Positions 28,201 through 36,571 of a stretch of DNA of 64,000 nucleotides are shown in pieces. This DNA comes from Cyclobacteriaceae bacterium (GTDB lineage Bacteria > Bacteroidota > Bacteroidia > Cytophagales > Cyclobacteriaceae), in NCBI GenBank assembly GCA_020832305.1, contig JAFIEV010000041.1, forward strand, positions 1-64,000, given 5' to 3'. Both the position numbers and the translations under genes were made by a program. How positions within the stretch are numbered: position 1 is the stretch's first letter; every line of letters begins with the position of its first letter. The notes under the pieces are model-generated. The model was not told the origin of the DNA and ran no database searches. It saw nothing but the letters and a program-made list of their open reading frames with translations.

Positions 28201-31200
28201 GGCACAGATGCCGATCGATTTAATCAATTATCACCTGGCAGATATTATATTCAGGCATTGCACACCCTAAGTGGATGCCTTAGCGAATTGGCAGAAACAG
28301 AAATTATTGATATCTCTCAGGCACCAACACTTGAGCTTGCCCAATTGCAGGCCAATTATATCTGCGATGAAAATCAGCCCGGTACAGGTATCATCGAACT
28401 GCAAATCGTACCTGACGATGGGGGAGATTATACCATTGAATGGTTTAAGGGACACCCGGATGGGGATGAGCTGAATTTATTGGCTGGTTTGCGTGAAATA
28501 CAAAATCTTCAGAATGCAGCTTATGCCGTGGTGGTAACCGATGCAGAAGGTGTAAACGAAGGTTGCGCCAATAGCACCTGGATCAATCTGAGTTTTGAAC
28601 AAACCATTCTCAGTCTGGATGCCGTGGCTACCGATCAGAATATTTGTGCGCCAAATGGTACAATAGCTGTACGGGAGATCAACTGGAAGCGCGAAGAACT
28701 TGAACAGGACTTTTCTCCCGACTTTGATACTGATCGCTTTGAAATTGTCTTTTATGATGAAAATCTGGAAGAAATTGATAACGGAAACGTGTCTTTTGAC
28801 CCTGTTACCCATACATGGGCAGGCCTGGCGCCTGGCAGTTATTACGTGGCCGTTCGTGAAAAAGATATCCATTGTGATTTAAGCGCTCCGGTTCTGATGG
28901 TTATTTCAGATGTTAGCCAGAAACCTGTACTCACCGTAAGTCTTGACAATCCAGATTTTGCCTGCGAAGGAGGAACTCCAACCGGTATTCTGAGCGCAAT
29001 GGCAGAAGGAGGTTCAGATCAGGATGACAATCAGGCAAACTTCCTTTTCACCTGGTACGATGCAAATGATAATGTAATTATGCCGGAAGGACTGTCTGCA
29101 GGTATTACCTATCGCGTTATGGTTCAAGATGGTAATGGTCTGGATCAATTCTGTGAAAGCGAAAGGGAATTTACCGTTACTCGCGAAACACAGCCACTGG
29201 CCATTGCAACAGCTGTTCCTACTGATAAAACTTTCTGTATAGACAATGGGGTGATAGAAGTCACTGGTATTCGTTTCGATGGTGTAGACATTAGCATGCC
29301 TGATGCAGGATTTAATATACAACTTAAAGATGCCGATGGCAATAATATTGCAGTTGATGCGGGTACTACTTATACTTCTCTGGGTGAGGGATTGTATTTT
29401 GCTACAGTTCAAAATGCTTCTACCCTTTGCAATTCACAGCCCTTCCAGGTGAGAATCCAGGATGTAAGTACAAACCCACTGGTAAGCATCAGCCTCGACT
29501 CAGCGCAATACAGTCTTAATCCCGATTCGGATACCTGGTCAGGTGCCTTGAGTGGTTCAGCACTTGAAATAAATGGAATTGCCGCATCAGCAGGTTATGG
29601 ACTCAGCTGGTATAATATGAATAATCAAAATATTGGTAATGATGAGACTTTGGTTGGTCTTGATAAAGGCATTTACATGCTTACAGCACTAAACCTTGAG
29701 ACTCAATGCGAAGGTAGTGCGCAATATGAATTGCCTTTAATAGTTCTTAAGCCTTCGCCAACACTTGCCTCATTTCCACAAGTTATATGCGCCCCTACGG
29801 GCAGTATAGAAGTAACTGCGGTGCAATTATCAGGAGTACCTGGCAACATGGCATCCTATACTTTCTATTGGTACCCGGCCCCATATCAGGCGGGCATGGA
29901 TCCTATTCATACACAGATGGGAGATGATTTTGGAACAATTTTAACCGATCTGGCGGCAGGGACTTACTACGTGATGGCGGAGCATAACCGTTGGAAACTG
30001 CGTTCGGACCTTGTAAAAGTTGTGGTAGATGATGAAAGCCAATCGCCGCTAATTGTATTGGATCCCTCACAGTCGCGCAATCAGACCAGTTGTGATCCGG
30101 AAACACTGGCTAATGGCGCCCTGGCCGTAAATGTTTTTGAACAGGATAATTCCATTGGTACTTATACTTATCAATGGTATGCCGGAGAAAGCACTTTACC
30201 ACCATCCCTTGCCTTGGCACAGGAAGTTCAGGCTGTAATCACAGGCAAAACATCGGGATATTACACTATATGGGTACAAAATGATCAGACGCTCTGTACG
30301 GCTTCCAGAAAACTGGTGATCAAAGATGAAATCAATCGACCGTTACTTTCAGGTAGCGCATCACCGCTCACTTTCTGTCACGCAGATGCACCCAATGGAG
30401 CAGTGCTGGCATCGGTGATCAATTCAACCAGCGGTTTTGAGTATGCATGGTTTATTGGTGATCAGATAAAGACACAACCCGATTACATGGGTAGAAAATG
30501 GGAAAACATTCCTGCCGGATTATATACGGTCGTTGCTACTGATGACGAGTTATTTACTTGTACTTCAGCGCCATTGGTTGTGGAAGTTAAAGATGAAACC
30601 CGCAATCCGGTCGTTTTGGTAACCGATCTCTATCCTCTGACTTATTGTGATCCAAACCGTCCTAATGCGGCAATGACAGCCACGACACAGTCTGGCATAA
30701 CCAACTATGAATTCGAATGGTATGATGCGTCTGGCAATCTGCATATAACAGGACCAACCGGTAGCGCATTAAGTGATCAATTGTACAAAGTTGTTGCAAT
30801 GCACCGCATTACTGGTTGTAGTTCTGATGCACCGGCCCAACCTACGGTAGCTTACGATCTTATAGACCGTCCGGCGCCGGAAGTATTAAGAGATCGCACA
30901 AGTTGCAATGTGCCTGATGGAGAAGCTACGGCATTGGTAAATGGTAATCGTACTCAGTATAATTTCTACTATTACCAGGTTCACAACGACAGGTTTCTGA
31001 GTGATAACCCGTTCATTGACAATGTTATATATGAACTTGATTCATCAAGCTATTATGTAATGGCCGAACATAGAATATCTGGCTGTATTTCACCGCAATC
31101 CATTTTCCATATTGCTGCCGAGCTGTATTACCCTGAGTTTGATGTTGTAACAACCCCTTCAGCTTGTACAGAGCCGACAGGTACTGCCCGCGTGATATTA

Positions 31201-31653
31201 AAAGATATTCAGCGACAACATTTTACCACCTGGTACAAAGACGGGTATTTTGTGAATGATGATATTGAAGCAGTTAATATTGCGCAGGGTGAATATGAGG
31301 CTGAAGTAGAAGGATCAGATGGTTGTATAAGCACCAAAATTGCAAGGGTCGACACAGATATTACCATATATAATGGAGTTTCTGCCAATAATGACGGAAT
31401 GAACGATTTCTTCCAGGTATTGTGTCTTGAATATTTCCCCAGTAACCATGTTAAAATATTTAACCGGGCAGGTGTATTGGTGTATGAAATGTCCGGATAT
31501 GATATCAACGATCATGGAAGAAGATTTAATGGGGCTTCGAATCGTGGTATACAGATGGGTAAAGACGAATTGCCCATTGGAACATACTTCTACATTGTAG
31601 ACAAAGGTGATGGCTCAGAGGCCAAAGTAGGATACTTAGAATTGGTGAGATAA
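22225..31653 (+). CDS. Giant SprB-like adhesin with L-type lectin tip and type B sorting domain
   Basis: A 3142-residue secreted protein; the ATG at 22225 begins a clean signal peptide ending LLAQ. Residues about 27-297 are a bacterial L-type (legume-like) lectin: GADGIAFVMH, GLGYAF and VAIEIDTYDNN hold the usual metal and sugar site residues. Residues about 303-397 are a cadherin/tandem-type domain (AVDDYA, EANDNDPDGD, GRDSLQYRTCD). Then about 26 repeats of 85-120 residues run to about 3040. Each has an N-terminal S/T-x-C-x-P motif, a central YxFxWYxG strand and a C-terminal L-x-x-G-x-Y-x-V then TGC, consistent with SprB-type Ig-like repeats with one disulphide each. The last 97 residues form the type B gliding-associated domain (NNDGMNDFFQV, FNRAGVLVYE, LPIGTYFYIV). 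It precedes a PorP/SprF gene by one base. Expected role: long surface filament binding polysaccharides. Confidence 0.85.
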   Translation: MKRIILLSICLLVISIDYLLAQDPFIPKYQAIRRSQRCFTITRDMNNQFGSVWFRDKMDFSQSQTLDFVIYMGNKNGGNRGADGIAFVMHNDPRDTINNPAEIIPALNFPRQGATGDAGGGLGYAFHNSNPQMRQAIRPSVAIEIDTYDNNNGTWAGDATFPGGTTTEFRTNIHHTSVVYNGDLYSQQQVIKNREGVESKVHRIKPLPEYQGPAQNYIDDNLCYAFRIKWIVNGDGTQTLELWIDNYDGTTNTDNLILVMRHTDNMLDGVFGGTSLLRYGFTGSTGGARNEQTICLLGENLAPYAVDDYASTLVNTPVVIDVEANDNDPDGDHLSIPYIQTPPRNGVAEVVSIGNQDHVRYTPNVNFVGRDSLQYRTCDVDSDKCYAKCDDAWVYITVGCIDFTINAEALTANVSCDPDLPGNASAQVLSANLMMWYENFHLPNGTTVDTGETAWQRTLSAAAGGSTIAHVLDSAFTVSQFRHEVTLTTEEIDISLVDKVEFSVSASSSTATGSIPAGAYIRVFYKVDGGPEIPANNGQVTGNFGTAQPRGFEIEGNTLQIIIRMSNSQGGHYKINSILVRPVGVELGNIQYDWYAGLDQSGSSIHTGQVINGLRHGTYTVVGRDVNTGCRSLPAVVEIDSTGIILNGFIVNVSPYTSCVVNDGAMRAGVVVDGDSVTTGYDFNWYYRELPRAEPLIATGPAANNLEGREYTVVIRDQISGCEVLVSDEVNQQVVIPNVEGNVVQHVTSCDDPESGIMQATILGGSNDNYDFEWYEGMIAASVPPSFTGERPDQVPAGTYYLIAIDKITGCVSDPAIVVVDEELVQPEPVVVANVANTACEAEQATGVLQGATLVNGVETTDGYNFFWYRGASDVNPAREGYTGGAIADRLVAGTYRLVVTHDESGCSAFIDAEIDENIALPVINEANAFDNTSCGDPNGRIEVTPQGDLTAYFYRIYSGHGVVSANLMRTEDLPVFSGLAEGNYTVTIVDKISLCESEPVMIRIEEVTVFPEAELLLENQISCDPAAPTGAVAANPLNGNISEFSYEWRRDGFSGTVISSTAGTNGERIEGLAAGTYAMIITNPSNECTNQYLAVVVDAKVDPVITQAVALPNTFCFTDRWNGSISVTMATGNPEDYTYTWMRMPGSQVIAGENSHEIGGLQPGNYRVRATSLATTCISATVSVTVENRPVTPVPNVLVTDDTSCDRNPNGALEVISTNETDALTYALYDYTYEWRQGILNVNNFYNSAPDNVGNPITGLSQGNQTLRIYNNETGCVAIAHAKPGKNPGVVPEITEILVQNITGCDPEFLGRIEVSGINNTRPNPDVPMDIADFTFTWERKTGNNQYQVIAGANENILEDVTTGTYRVIAVTSAGGCSSRPSAEIPVVNTAEVPQIALRSFPNTDCSTENTGSIEMTYTGIIGIRSISLWQGSLEITNFDLLDGPAANIKIFYGLSAGTYTVRLTDNQGCETSAPVQIGTTPGVLPLISVESTEEVTDCVDGNGAVTLRLSQVLTLPWDAATYRSYTFYLLEGTSFPESEIANATEGNMAEASTADPLFTFENLMDGRYMARVRDNITGCISNAVPVLITVRINMRFNFAPVAPTSCNPDDDPDYMPGEIFLEARSLHDTPSHPNNYGAGEIRPPDMPVSETGTGAGYEFTWWKGKIMDDDNIYDSEMLNKWISHIKDLESGYYRVKVKDLETQCAADTLLFLPTEAPVEYPIVTGIDAIHCNPGDGKIHVEIVLSEKVEGEFDFEDYEIIVFKHNAFDPNDFPFIPAPTPVDYSSNENFAGFMIGSAQEYINEMDNVAPGWYTVVAREKKAWRCFSPPVDVEVLLDLPIPTLSAITTDDNSCDDDLANGAIDLTVTGLVAGTTFDYTWHTGTSTEGDELDAMHQGLNNPSGLLAGHYTALVEIQPGSPAGIGCTFTHTAQIAKNLLERRLETQVTPNDVCLIPGNGEIWVSNVSVDDLSSYTEFAIFNPELEALPGQSGAGTDADRFNQLSPGRYYIQALHTLSGCLSELAETEIIDISQAPTLELAQLQANYICDENQPGTGIIELQIVPDDGGDYTIEWFKGHPDGDELNLLAGLREIQNLQNAAYAVVVTDAEGVNEGCANSTWINLSFEQTILSLDAVATDQNICAPNGTIAVREINWKREELEQDFSPDFDTDRFEIVFYDENLEEIDNGNVSFDPVTHTWAGLAPGSYYVAVREKDIHCDLSAPVLMVISDVSQKPVLTVSLDNPDFACEGGTPTGILSAMAEGGSDQDDNQANFLFTWYDANDNVIMPEGLSAGITYRVMVQDGNGLDQFCESEREFTVTRETQPLAIATAVPTDKTFCIDNGVIEVTGIRFDGVDISMPDAGFNIQLKDADGNNIAVDAGTTYTSLGEGLYFATVQNASTLCNSQPFQVRIQDVSTNPLVSISLDSAQYSLNPDSDTWSGALSGSALEINGIAASAGYGLSWYNMNNQNIGNDETLVGLDKGIYMLTALNLETQCEGSAQYELPLIVLKPSPTLASFPQVICAPTGSIEVTAVQLSGVPGNMASYTFYWYPAPYQAGMDPIHTQMGDDFGTILTDLAAGTYYVMAEHNRWKLRSDLVKVVVDDESQSPLIVLDPSQSRNQTSCDPETLANGALAVNVFEQDNSIGTYTYQWYAGESTLPPSLALAQEVQAVITGKTSGYYTIWVQNDQTLCTASRKLVIKDEINRPLLSGSASPLTFCHADAPNGAVLASVINSTSGFEYAWFIGDQIKTQPDYMGRKWENIPAGLYTVVATDDELFTCTSAPLVVEVKDETRNPVVLVTDLYPLTYCDPNRPNAAMTATTQSGITNYEFEWYDASGNLHITGPTGSALSDQLYKVVAMHRITGCSSDAPAQPTVAYDLIDRPAPEVLRDRTSCNVPDGEATALVNGNRTQYNFYYYQVHNDRFLSDNPFIDNVIYELDSSSYYVMAEHRISGCISPQSIFHIAAELYYPEFDVVTTPSACTEPTGTARVILKDIQRQHFTTWYKDGYFVNDDIEAVNIAQGEYEAEVEGSDGCISTKIARVDTDITIYNGVSANNDGMNDFFQVLCLEYFPSNHVKIFNRAGVLVYEMSGYDINDHGRRFNGASNRGIQMGKDELPIGTYFYIVDKGDGSEAKVGYLELVR

Positions 31654-31654
31654 A

Positions 31655-32590
31655 ATGAATAAAAAATGTGTTATCGGTTTGTTACTGTGCTTTTTAGCTC
31701 TGGGGTCTGCATTTGGGCAGCAGCGCCCCATAGTATCACAGTATATGTTCAATGGGCTGGTGCTGAACCCAGCCTATGCTGGCCGTCATGAGTACACCTC
31801 ATTCAGCGCCATGTACAGAGATCAGTGGATTAATGTGCCGGGAGCGCCGCAACTTGGCGTTTTTACCATGCAAACCGGCTTTAAAGACCGCAATGTTGGT
31901 GCCGGCCTTATTGTAGCCAATGATGCTATTGGTGTACATAATGATATGTCGGTGTATGGTATATATTCTTACAGCATTGAAGTTAAAAGAGGAGCAAAGC
32001 TGAGTATGGGACTGCAGGCAGGGTTTAATAATCTGCGTTCAGATTTTAACAGACTCAACTTACCACCGGGGGTAATTGATCCATTTTTAAGTGGGGTTAA
32101 CAGCAATTTTTACCCTAATTTCGGAACAGGTCTTTTCTATTTCGACGAATCATTTTACGCCGGTTTTTCAGTACCCTATATTTTAACCAATCACAGAAGG
32201 AGGGAAGGAGACTTTTTTCAGGACACCCGACATTCTCGTTATTATTACATCACCGCAGGTAAGGTTTTTGATATGAGCCAACGGGTTAAGTTGAAACCTT
32301 CGGGATTACTTCGTGTAGAAGAAAACATGCCTTTTGCCTTTGACCTGAATACCAATGTGTATTTTGATGAATTGGTTGGTATAGGCGCTTCTTACAGGTT
32401 TCAGGAAAGTGTTGCTCTGATTATGGAGTTGTGGATTAATCAATATCTGAAATTCAGTTATGCCTATGATTATATCACTTCAGATTTAACAACATATACC
32501 AATGGTACTCATGAGTTTATGTTGAATTATCGATTAAATTTCAATGCCCCAAAGAAACATCGTATGTGTCCCGGGCCATTGTTCTTCTAG
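31655..32590 (+). CDS. PorP/SprF-family T9SS membrane protein
   Basis: A 311-residue outer-membrane protein without an extra C-terminal domain. The signal peptide ends at AFGQ (about residue 21), followed by the family motif SQYMFNGLVLNPAYAGRHEY and RDQWINVPGAP, then barrel strands ending in THEFMLNYRLNF. In Flavobacterium, SprF is required for surface delivery of the giant adhesin SprB, and the genes are adjacent; here the gene starts one base after the giant lectin gene's stop, so it is the likely dedicated partner for that protein. Confidence 0.9.
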   Translation: MNKKCVIGLLLCFLALGSAFGQQRPIVSQYMFNGLVLNPAYAGRHEYTSFSAMYRDQWINVPGAPQLGVFTMQTGFKDRNVGAGLIVANDAIGVHNDMSVYGIYSYSIEVKRGAKLSMGLQAGFNNLRSDFNRLNLPPGVIDPFLSGVNSNFYPNFGTGLFYFDESFYAGFSVPYILTNHRRREGDFFQDTRHSRYYYITAGKVFDMSQRVKLKPSGLLRVEENMPFAFDLNTNVYFDELVGIGASYRFQESVALIMELWINQYLKFSYAYDYITSDLTTYTNGTHEFMLNYRLNFNAPKKHRMCPGPLFF

Positions 32591-32695
32591 GAAAGTTCGC
32601 AGCAAGATAGCTCGTATTTCGTAGTAAGCTCAAAGCATAATAGAAGGACATTCGTAAAACGTTACGCCCAGTCCAGTGCCAATATTTTTTTTGCA

Positions 32696-32719
32696 GACGG
32701 GTTTCAAACCCATCTTTTT
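32696..32719 (+). terminator. Possible intrinsic terminator after the PorP/SprF operon
   Basis: Bases 32696-32703 pair with 32707-32714 (one mismatch) around a TCA loop, followed by a short T-run. The stem is modest and lies about 105 bases after the PorP/SprF stop. Confidence 0.4.
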
Positions 32720-32929
32720 GTGTATTTGGGTACTGGTCGCAGACTTGTGCCAGTTAGTGAAACACAGTCAGAAGCAGGGCCTACCTATAATGTTTAGCAG
32801 CCTTATAGGTTTTGAGCTGAAAGTTATATTGATCGAGGATATCATGTTGTCCTACATCAATATTTTTTTTTGCAAATTCTACCACATAACATTCCAACAT
32901 CTATCCCTGCAACTTGACTTTTTTAACGG

Positions 32930-32937
32930 TATATTTG
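32930..32937 (+). promoter_or_regulatory. Candidate -7 box for the UPF0316 gene
   Basis: TATATTTG matches the Bacteroidota -7 consensus TAnnTTTG and lies 36 bases before the ATG at 32973. The nearest upstream TTG (32914-32916) is only 13 bases away, which is short, so the assignment is tentative. Confidence 0.35.
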
Positions 32938-32972
32938 ATAACTTTGCCTGTCAAGAAATCGCCTTAGAAACA

Positions 32973-33581
32973 ATGAATTTACAGGAACTACTGGCAGACT
33001 ATGGCATTAGTGTCTCTTTATACCAATGGGTGATACTACCGCTACTCATTTTTTTTGCCAGAATTATGGATGTATCCATCAACACCCTCAGGGTGATTTT
33101 TATGTTGAGCGGCCGAAAATATATCGCTACACTGCTCGGATTTTTTGAGGCTTTGGTTTGGTTACTTGCCATCAGTCAGATCTTACAGAATCTCGAAAAT
33201 TTTCTAACCTATCTCGCTTACGCAGGGGGTTTTGCAAGTGGGATATTTGCCGGTATGTATATCGAAAATAAACTGGCCCTTGGAAATCTTATTATCAGAT
33301 TAATTACCGTAAAGGATGCATCTGTACTGATTCAGCGTTTTTCAGAAAGATCTCTACGTTTTACCGTGCTTGACGGGGTAGGAAATAAAGGCCCGGTGAG
33401 CGTAATATTCCTTGTAATCAGAAGGCAGCAACTCGAAGAAGTAACTGCACTGGTTGAGTCTACTAACCCGCAGGCTATGTTTACCGTCGAAAGCGTAAAA
33501 AGTGTTAAGGAATTTTCAGAAGCCCTGCACATTCCCAGAACCGTACGATATTCTTTTTTTAGAAATATCACACGGCGCTAG
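32973..33581 (+). CDS. UPF0316 (DUF2179/DUF5698) membrane protein
   Basis: A 202-residue protein. Residues about 18-95 contain three membrane helices with the family motif ARIMDVSINTLRVIFMLSG, then EALVWLLAISQIL and YAGGFASGIFAGMYIE. The cytoplasmic C-terminal half (about 110-190) is a DUF2179-type alpha/beta domain that in relatives (YebE/YitT-like) may bind small ligands. The function is not known. The start at 32973 removes about 99 codons of non-conserved upstream frame and begins at MNLQELLADYG just before the first helix. Confidence 0.85.
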   Translation: MNLQELLADYGISVSLYQWVILPLLIFFARIMDVSINTLRVIFMLSGRKYIATLLGFFEALVWLLAISQILQNLENFLTYLAYAGGFASGIFAGMYIENKLALGNLIIRLITVKDASVLIQRFSERSLRFTVLDGVGNKGPVSVIFLVIRRQQLEEVTALVESTNPQAMFTVESVKSVKEFSEALHIPRTVRYSFFRNITRR

Positions 33582-33612
33582 GTGCTGGTAATGTTTTTCT
33601 GACACAGGTTCT

Positions 33613-35979
33613 TTACCTCAAGGTCGATTCAAACAATTTTAAAATCCTCTTGTATTCGTCTGTCCAGGATGAAGCTTCGGTAAATGCATGGTCTTCCACC
33701 GGGTATACGGCAAATTCCCAGTTGTCTTTACCCAATTCTATCAGCCTTTGCGCAAGCCTTACCACATCCTGAAAATGGACATTTACATCAACCATTCCAT
33801 GACAAATGAGCAAATGGTCCTCCAATCCTTCAGCAAAGTAAATGGGGGAGCTTCTTCTGTAGGCATCAGGATCTTCTTCAGGGGTATTCAGGATATTTGA
33901 AGTATAGCCATGGTTATAATGTGCCCAATCGGTAACAGATCTCAACGCTGCGCCAGCAGCAAATACACCAGGATGTTTAAACAATGCCATCAGGGTAATA
34001 AATCCTCCGTAGGAACCGCCGTAAATGCCGATTTTTTTTGGATTTATGCCAATGTGATCGATAAGATATTTTGCACCATCAATATGGTCTGACAGATCTT
34101 TCCCTCCCATATGCCGGTAAATACCCGTTCTCCAGTCCCTGCCATACCCGGCGCTGCCACGGTAATCAATGTCCAGCACCGTATAGCCTTTATCGGCAAG
34201 GAGATTGTGAAACATATATTCCCTGAAATAAGTACTCCACCAATAGTGTGCATTTTGAAGGTAACCTGCCCCATGCACAAAAATTACAGCAGCACCATTT
34301 GATTTATCAGGTTTGTACAGACAGGCATATACATCAGCGCCATCCTGCGCCTTAAACTGAACGACTTCTGCTTTTCTCCATTGGTATTGATTAAATTCTT
34401 CAGATATACCATCGGCAATTTTTTCCATGGGAAATGATTTACCTGTTTTTAATAGATGGAGGGTGGGAGGTTGATTGCTCAGCGAATGAATGATGGCAAT
34501 GTGCTTGTTATCAGGAGAAATGGAAAAATCTACTTTACCTTTTAAATCTGTGATTTTTTCCATTTTTCCTCCATTTACTGGCATTCTGTACAAATCGCGT
34601 ATGCCGGGATGTTCAGGATTGCTGGTAAAATACCACCATTTCTCATCGAAAGATATTACCGGGTCATAAATCTCGAAATTGCCTTGGGTAAGTGCTGTTT
34701 TTTTGCCGGAAGGTATATGTAGTTTATACAAATGCGACCAGCCACTTTCTTCTGACTGGAACCAGATGTGCTCGGCATCCGGTAAAAAACCGATTGAAGC
34801 CGCCGATTGAAGATAGCCTATGCCAGGTCCAGCAATCCAGGCTTCATCACTTTGATGATCAAGGATCCTAAGGCTCGCATCAGCAGGATTAACCACTACA
34901 ATAAACCTGTCTTTATTGTCAATGGTTCTTAATTCAATGACCGCATACTTTGTATCTTTTGAAAAATAAGGTCCTTGTATGTATACTTCCCTTGCTTCAG
35001 GTTCTTTATCGCGATACTTCTCATATTCACTCCAGAAATCAGGTTTTCGTTTAATTCCATCCAGCAAATCAGTTTTAATGTAATAGACTGTATCATTCTG
35101 AAGGTCCACAAGGCCCATTTTCCAGCCCTTTTCCACCACACCCACTTTTGGCCTCGCCTTCAGCATTTTGGCATGTCCCTTTGCATTTACAAATTCAGGT
35201 ACCTCTGTTTGTACATTTTGGTTGGGTTTAACTGATGTAGTAAAGAAAATATACTTTTCATCCGGACTGATTTGCAGGTTTCTCAACTGATCATTATCAA
35301 GATAAACGGCACTATGTGTATGCCGGGCAGTTGCTTTATGGTAGTTTTTGGTTTTCTCTTCTTTATCAAGCTTTTGTTTAATCACTTCAAACAATTGTTT
35401 TTCTTCCTGCTCAATAAATGTACTTTGATTGCTACTTTCATCTGGCTTTTTACCTGGTTGAAAATGGCTGTTTTTTAAGATGGTCCCTTTCCCCAGATCA
35501 TAGTGGAATATATTATTGCCTTGTCGGAAAAATAATTTTTTGGCGTCTGGACTAAATGAAATTGGTGTGATTGTTTCCTGACTTTGGTATATGCTCAAAG
35601 GCTTGGCTGATCGTATATTACTGATATACAGAGTATTATTCTTTGAATAAGCCATTAAATTTTTACCTTGACTGTACACCCCAGAAGGTGGAGTTGCTTC
35701 CAGAACCTTTTCAGGCTGCAACTTTTCAACTTTACCGCTTGAAAGCTTGTAAGTGTAAAGTGAATCCTCAGGATGCTTTACGGGATTCCAGCGGAAGTAA
35801 AGCTCTTCGGCATTATGCGACCAGTGCATATTTGAAGGGAAACTCCCAAGCCAGGCGTGATCGCTCATGATTTTTTCTATGGTAAGCTCACCGGGATATT
35901 GTGAAAAAATTGTCTGGGAAAAAAAAACAAGTATTATGAAAGCAACAGTGGCTTTCTTCAGAGTTCTATTGATATTCAT
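33613..35979 (-). CDS. S9-family prolyl oligopeptidase / DPP IV-like peptidase
   Basis: A 788-residue secreted serine peptidase. The signal peptide ends near FFSQTIFSQ (about 26). Residues 30-520 form a beta-propeller like that of dipeptidyl peptidase IV. The C-terminal alpha/beta hydrolase has the triad Ser in GGSYGGF (about 658), Asp in CHGMVDVNVHFQD (about 730) and His in EDHAFTE (about 765); RGSAGYGRDW precedes it as in the family. It should cleave short peptides after Pro or Ala in the periplasm. It starts three bases after the Nudix gene stop, so they form an operon. Confidence 0.9.
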   Translation of the reverse strand: MNINRTLKKATVAFIILVFFSQTIFSQYPGELTIEKIMSDHAWLGSFPSNMHWSHNAEELYFRWNPVKHPEDSLYTYKLSSGKVEKLQPEKVLEATPPSGVYSQGKNLMAYSKNNTLYISNIRSAKPLSIYQSQETITPISFSPDAKKLFFRQGNNIFHYDLGKGTILKNSHFQPGKKPDESSNQSTFIEQEEKQLFEVIKQKLDKEEKTKNYHKATARHTHSAVYLDNDQLRNLQISPDEKYIFFTTSVKPNQNVQTEVPEFVNAKGHAKMLKARPKVGVVEKGWKMGLVDLQNDTVYYIKTDLLDGIKRKPDFWSEYEKYRDKEPEAREVYIQGPYFSKDTKYAVIELRTIDNKDRFIVVVNPADASLRILDHQSDEAWIAGPGIGYLQSAASIGFLPDAEHIWFQSEESGWSHLYKLHIPSGKKTALTQGNFEIYDPVISFDEKWWYFTSNPEHPGIRDLYRMPVNGGKMEKITDLKGKVDFSISPDNKHIAIIHSLSNQPPTLHLLKTGKSFPMEKIADGISEEFNQYQWRKAEVVQFKAQDGADVYACLYKPDKSNGAAVIFVHGAGYLQNAHYWWSTYFREYMFHNLLADKGYTVLDIDYRGSAGYGRDWRTGIYRHMGGKDLSDHIDGAKYLIDHIGINPKKIGIYGGSYGGFITLMALFKHPGVFAAGAALRSVTDWAHYNHGYTSNILNTPEEDPDAYRRSSPIYFAEGLEDHLLICHGMVDVNVHFQDVVRLAQRLIELGKDNWEFAVYPVEDHAFTEASSWTDEYKRILKLFESTLR

Positions 35980-35982
35980 GCC

Positions 35983-36534
35983 TTAAATTTTGAGCAATTT
36001 AGCCACTTTCAGTATTCCGGCGATGCTGAGGGCATCGGTTATTTTATTTTGCATAACCAGCTGTACAGCCTCCTCCAAGGGTACTTTTTTAATCAGCAGG
36101 TCTTCGGTATCATCAAATTCTGTCTCACCAAAAAAGAGTTCTCTTGCCAGAAAAACAAAACCCTCTTCATCTGTTACTGAGTTGCTGGTGTGTATTCTTA
36201 AAATATTCTCCCAATGGCTGGCTATGATACCGGTTTCCTCTTTTAGTTCGCGTATAGCGCTCTCGAGGGGTGATTCATGCAAAGGCCCGCCGCCCATGGG
36301 AATTTCCCAACTATATTCATTGAGGGTATACCTGTATTGTCCTACGAGCCATGTATTTAATTCACCATCGACAGGAACTATGCCTACTGCTTTATTTTTA
36401 AAATGGACCCTACCGTAGATGCCTGGTTTTCCACTGGGCTTAAGTACCTGATCTTCTTCTACCTTGATCCAGGGATTGTCGTAGATTACACGGCTTTCCA
36501 GGCGTGTCCATGGGTTTTTATCATTGTAATTCAT
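35983..36534 (-). CDS. Nudix hydrolase, ADP-sugar pyrophosphatase-like
   Basis: A 183-residue cytoplasmic protein with a complete Nudix box, [22 protein letters not shown], split here only for mention: the glycine starts near residue 87 and the REL-x-EE core is near 103-108. [19 protein letters not shown] segment precedes it, as in ADP-ribose/ADP-sugar pyrophosphatases. It likely hydrolyses a nucleoside diphosphate sugar to nucleoside monophosphate. The ATG at 36534 is chosen. It is transcribed divergently from rnhB, with 37 bases between starts. Confidence 0.88.
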   Translation of the reverse strand: MNYNDKNPWTRLESRVIYDNPWIKVEEDQVLKPSGKPGIYGRVHFKNKAVGIVPVDGELNTWLVGQYRYTLNEYSWEIPMGGGPLHESPLESAIRELKEETGIIASHWENILRIHTSNSVTDEEGFVFLARELFFGETEFDDTEDLLIKKVPLEEAVQLVMQNKITDALSIAGILKVAKLLKI

Positions 36535-36571
36535 ACTTGTTGCTTTGTGCAATTTTCAGATATTTGCAAAT

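Larger units (their letters stand above)
32591..32972. other. Intergenic region with possible terminator and promoter
   Basis: About 380 bases. It holds a hairpin near 32696-32714 and a -7-like TATATTTG at 32930-32937, both listed separately. An open frame runs through the region in phase with the following gene, but it has no protein-like character and is not taken as coding. Confidence 0.5.

Noticed and set aside
32676-32972. 99-codon N-terminal extension of the UPF0316 protein
   Set aside because: No conserved sequence; the family starts at about MNLQELL; it also contains the hairpin and the promoter box.
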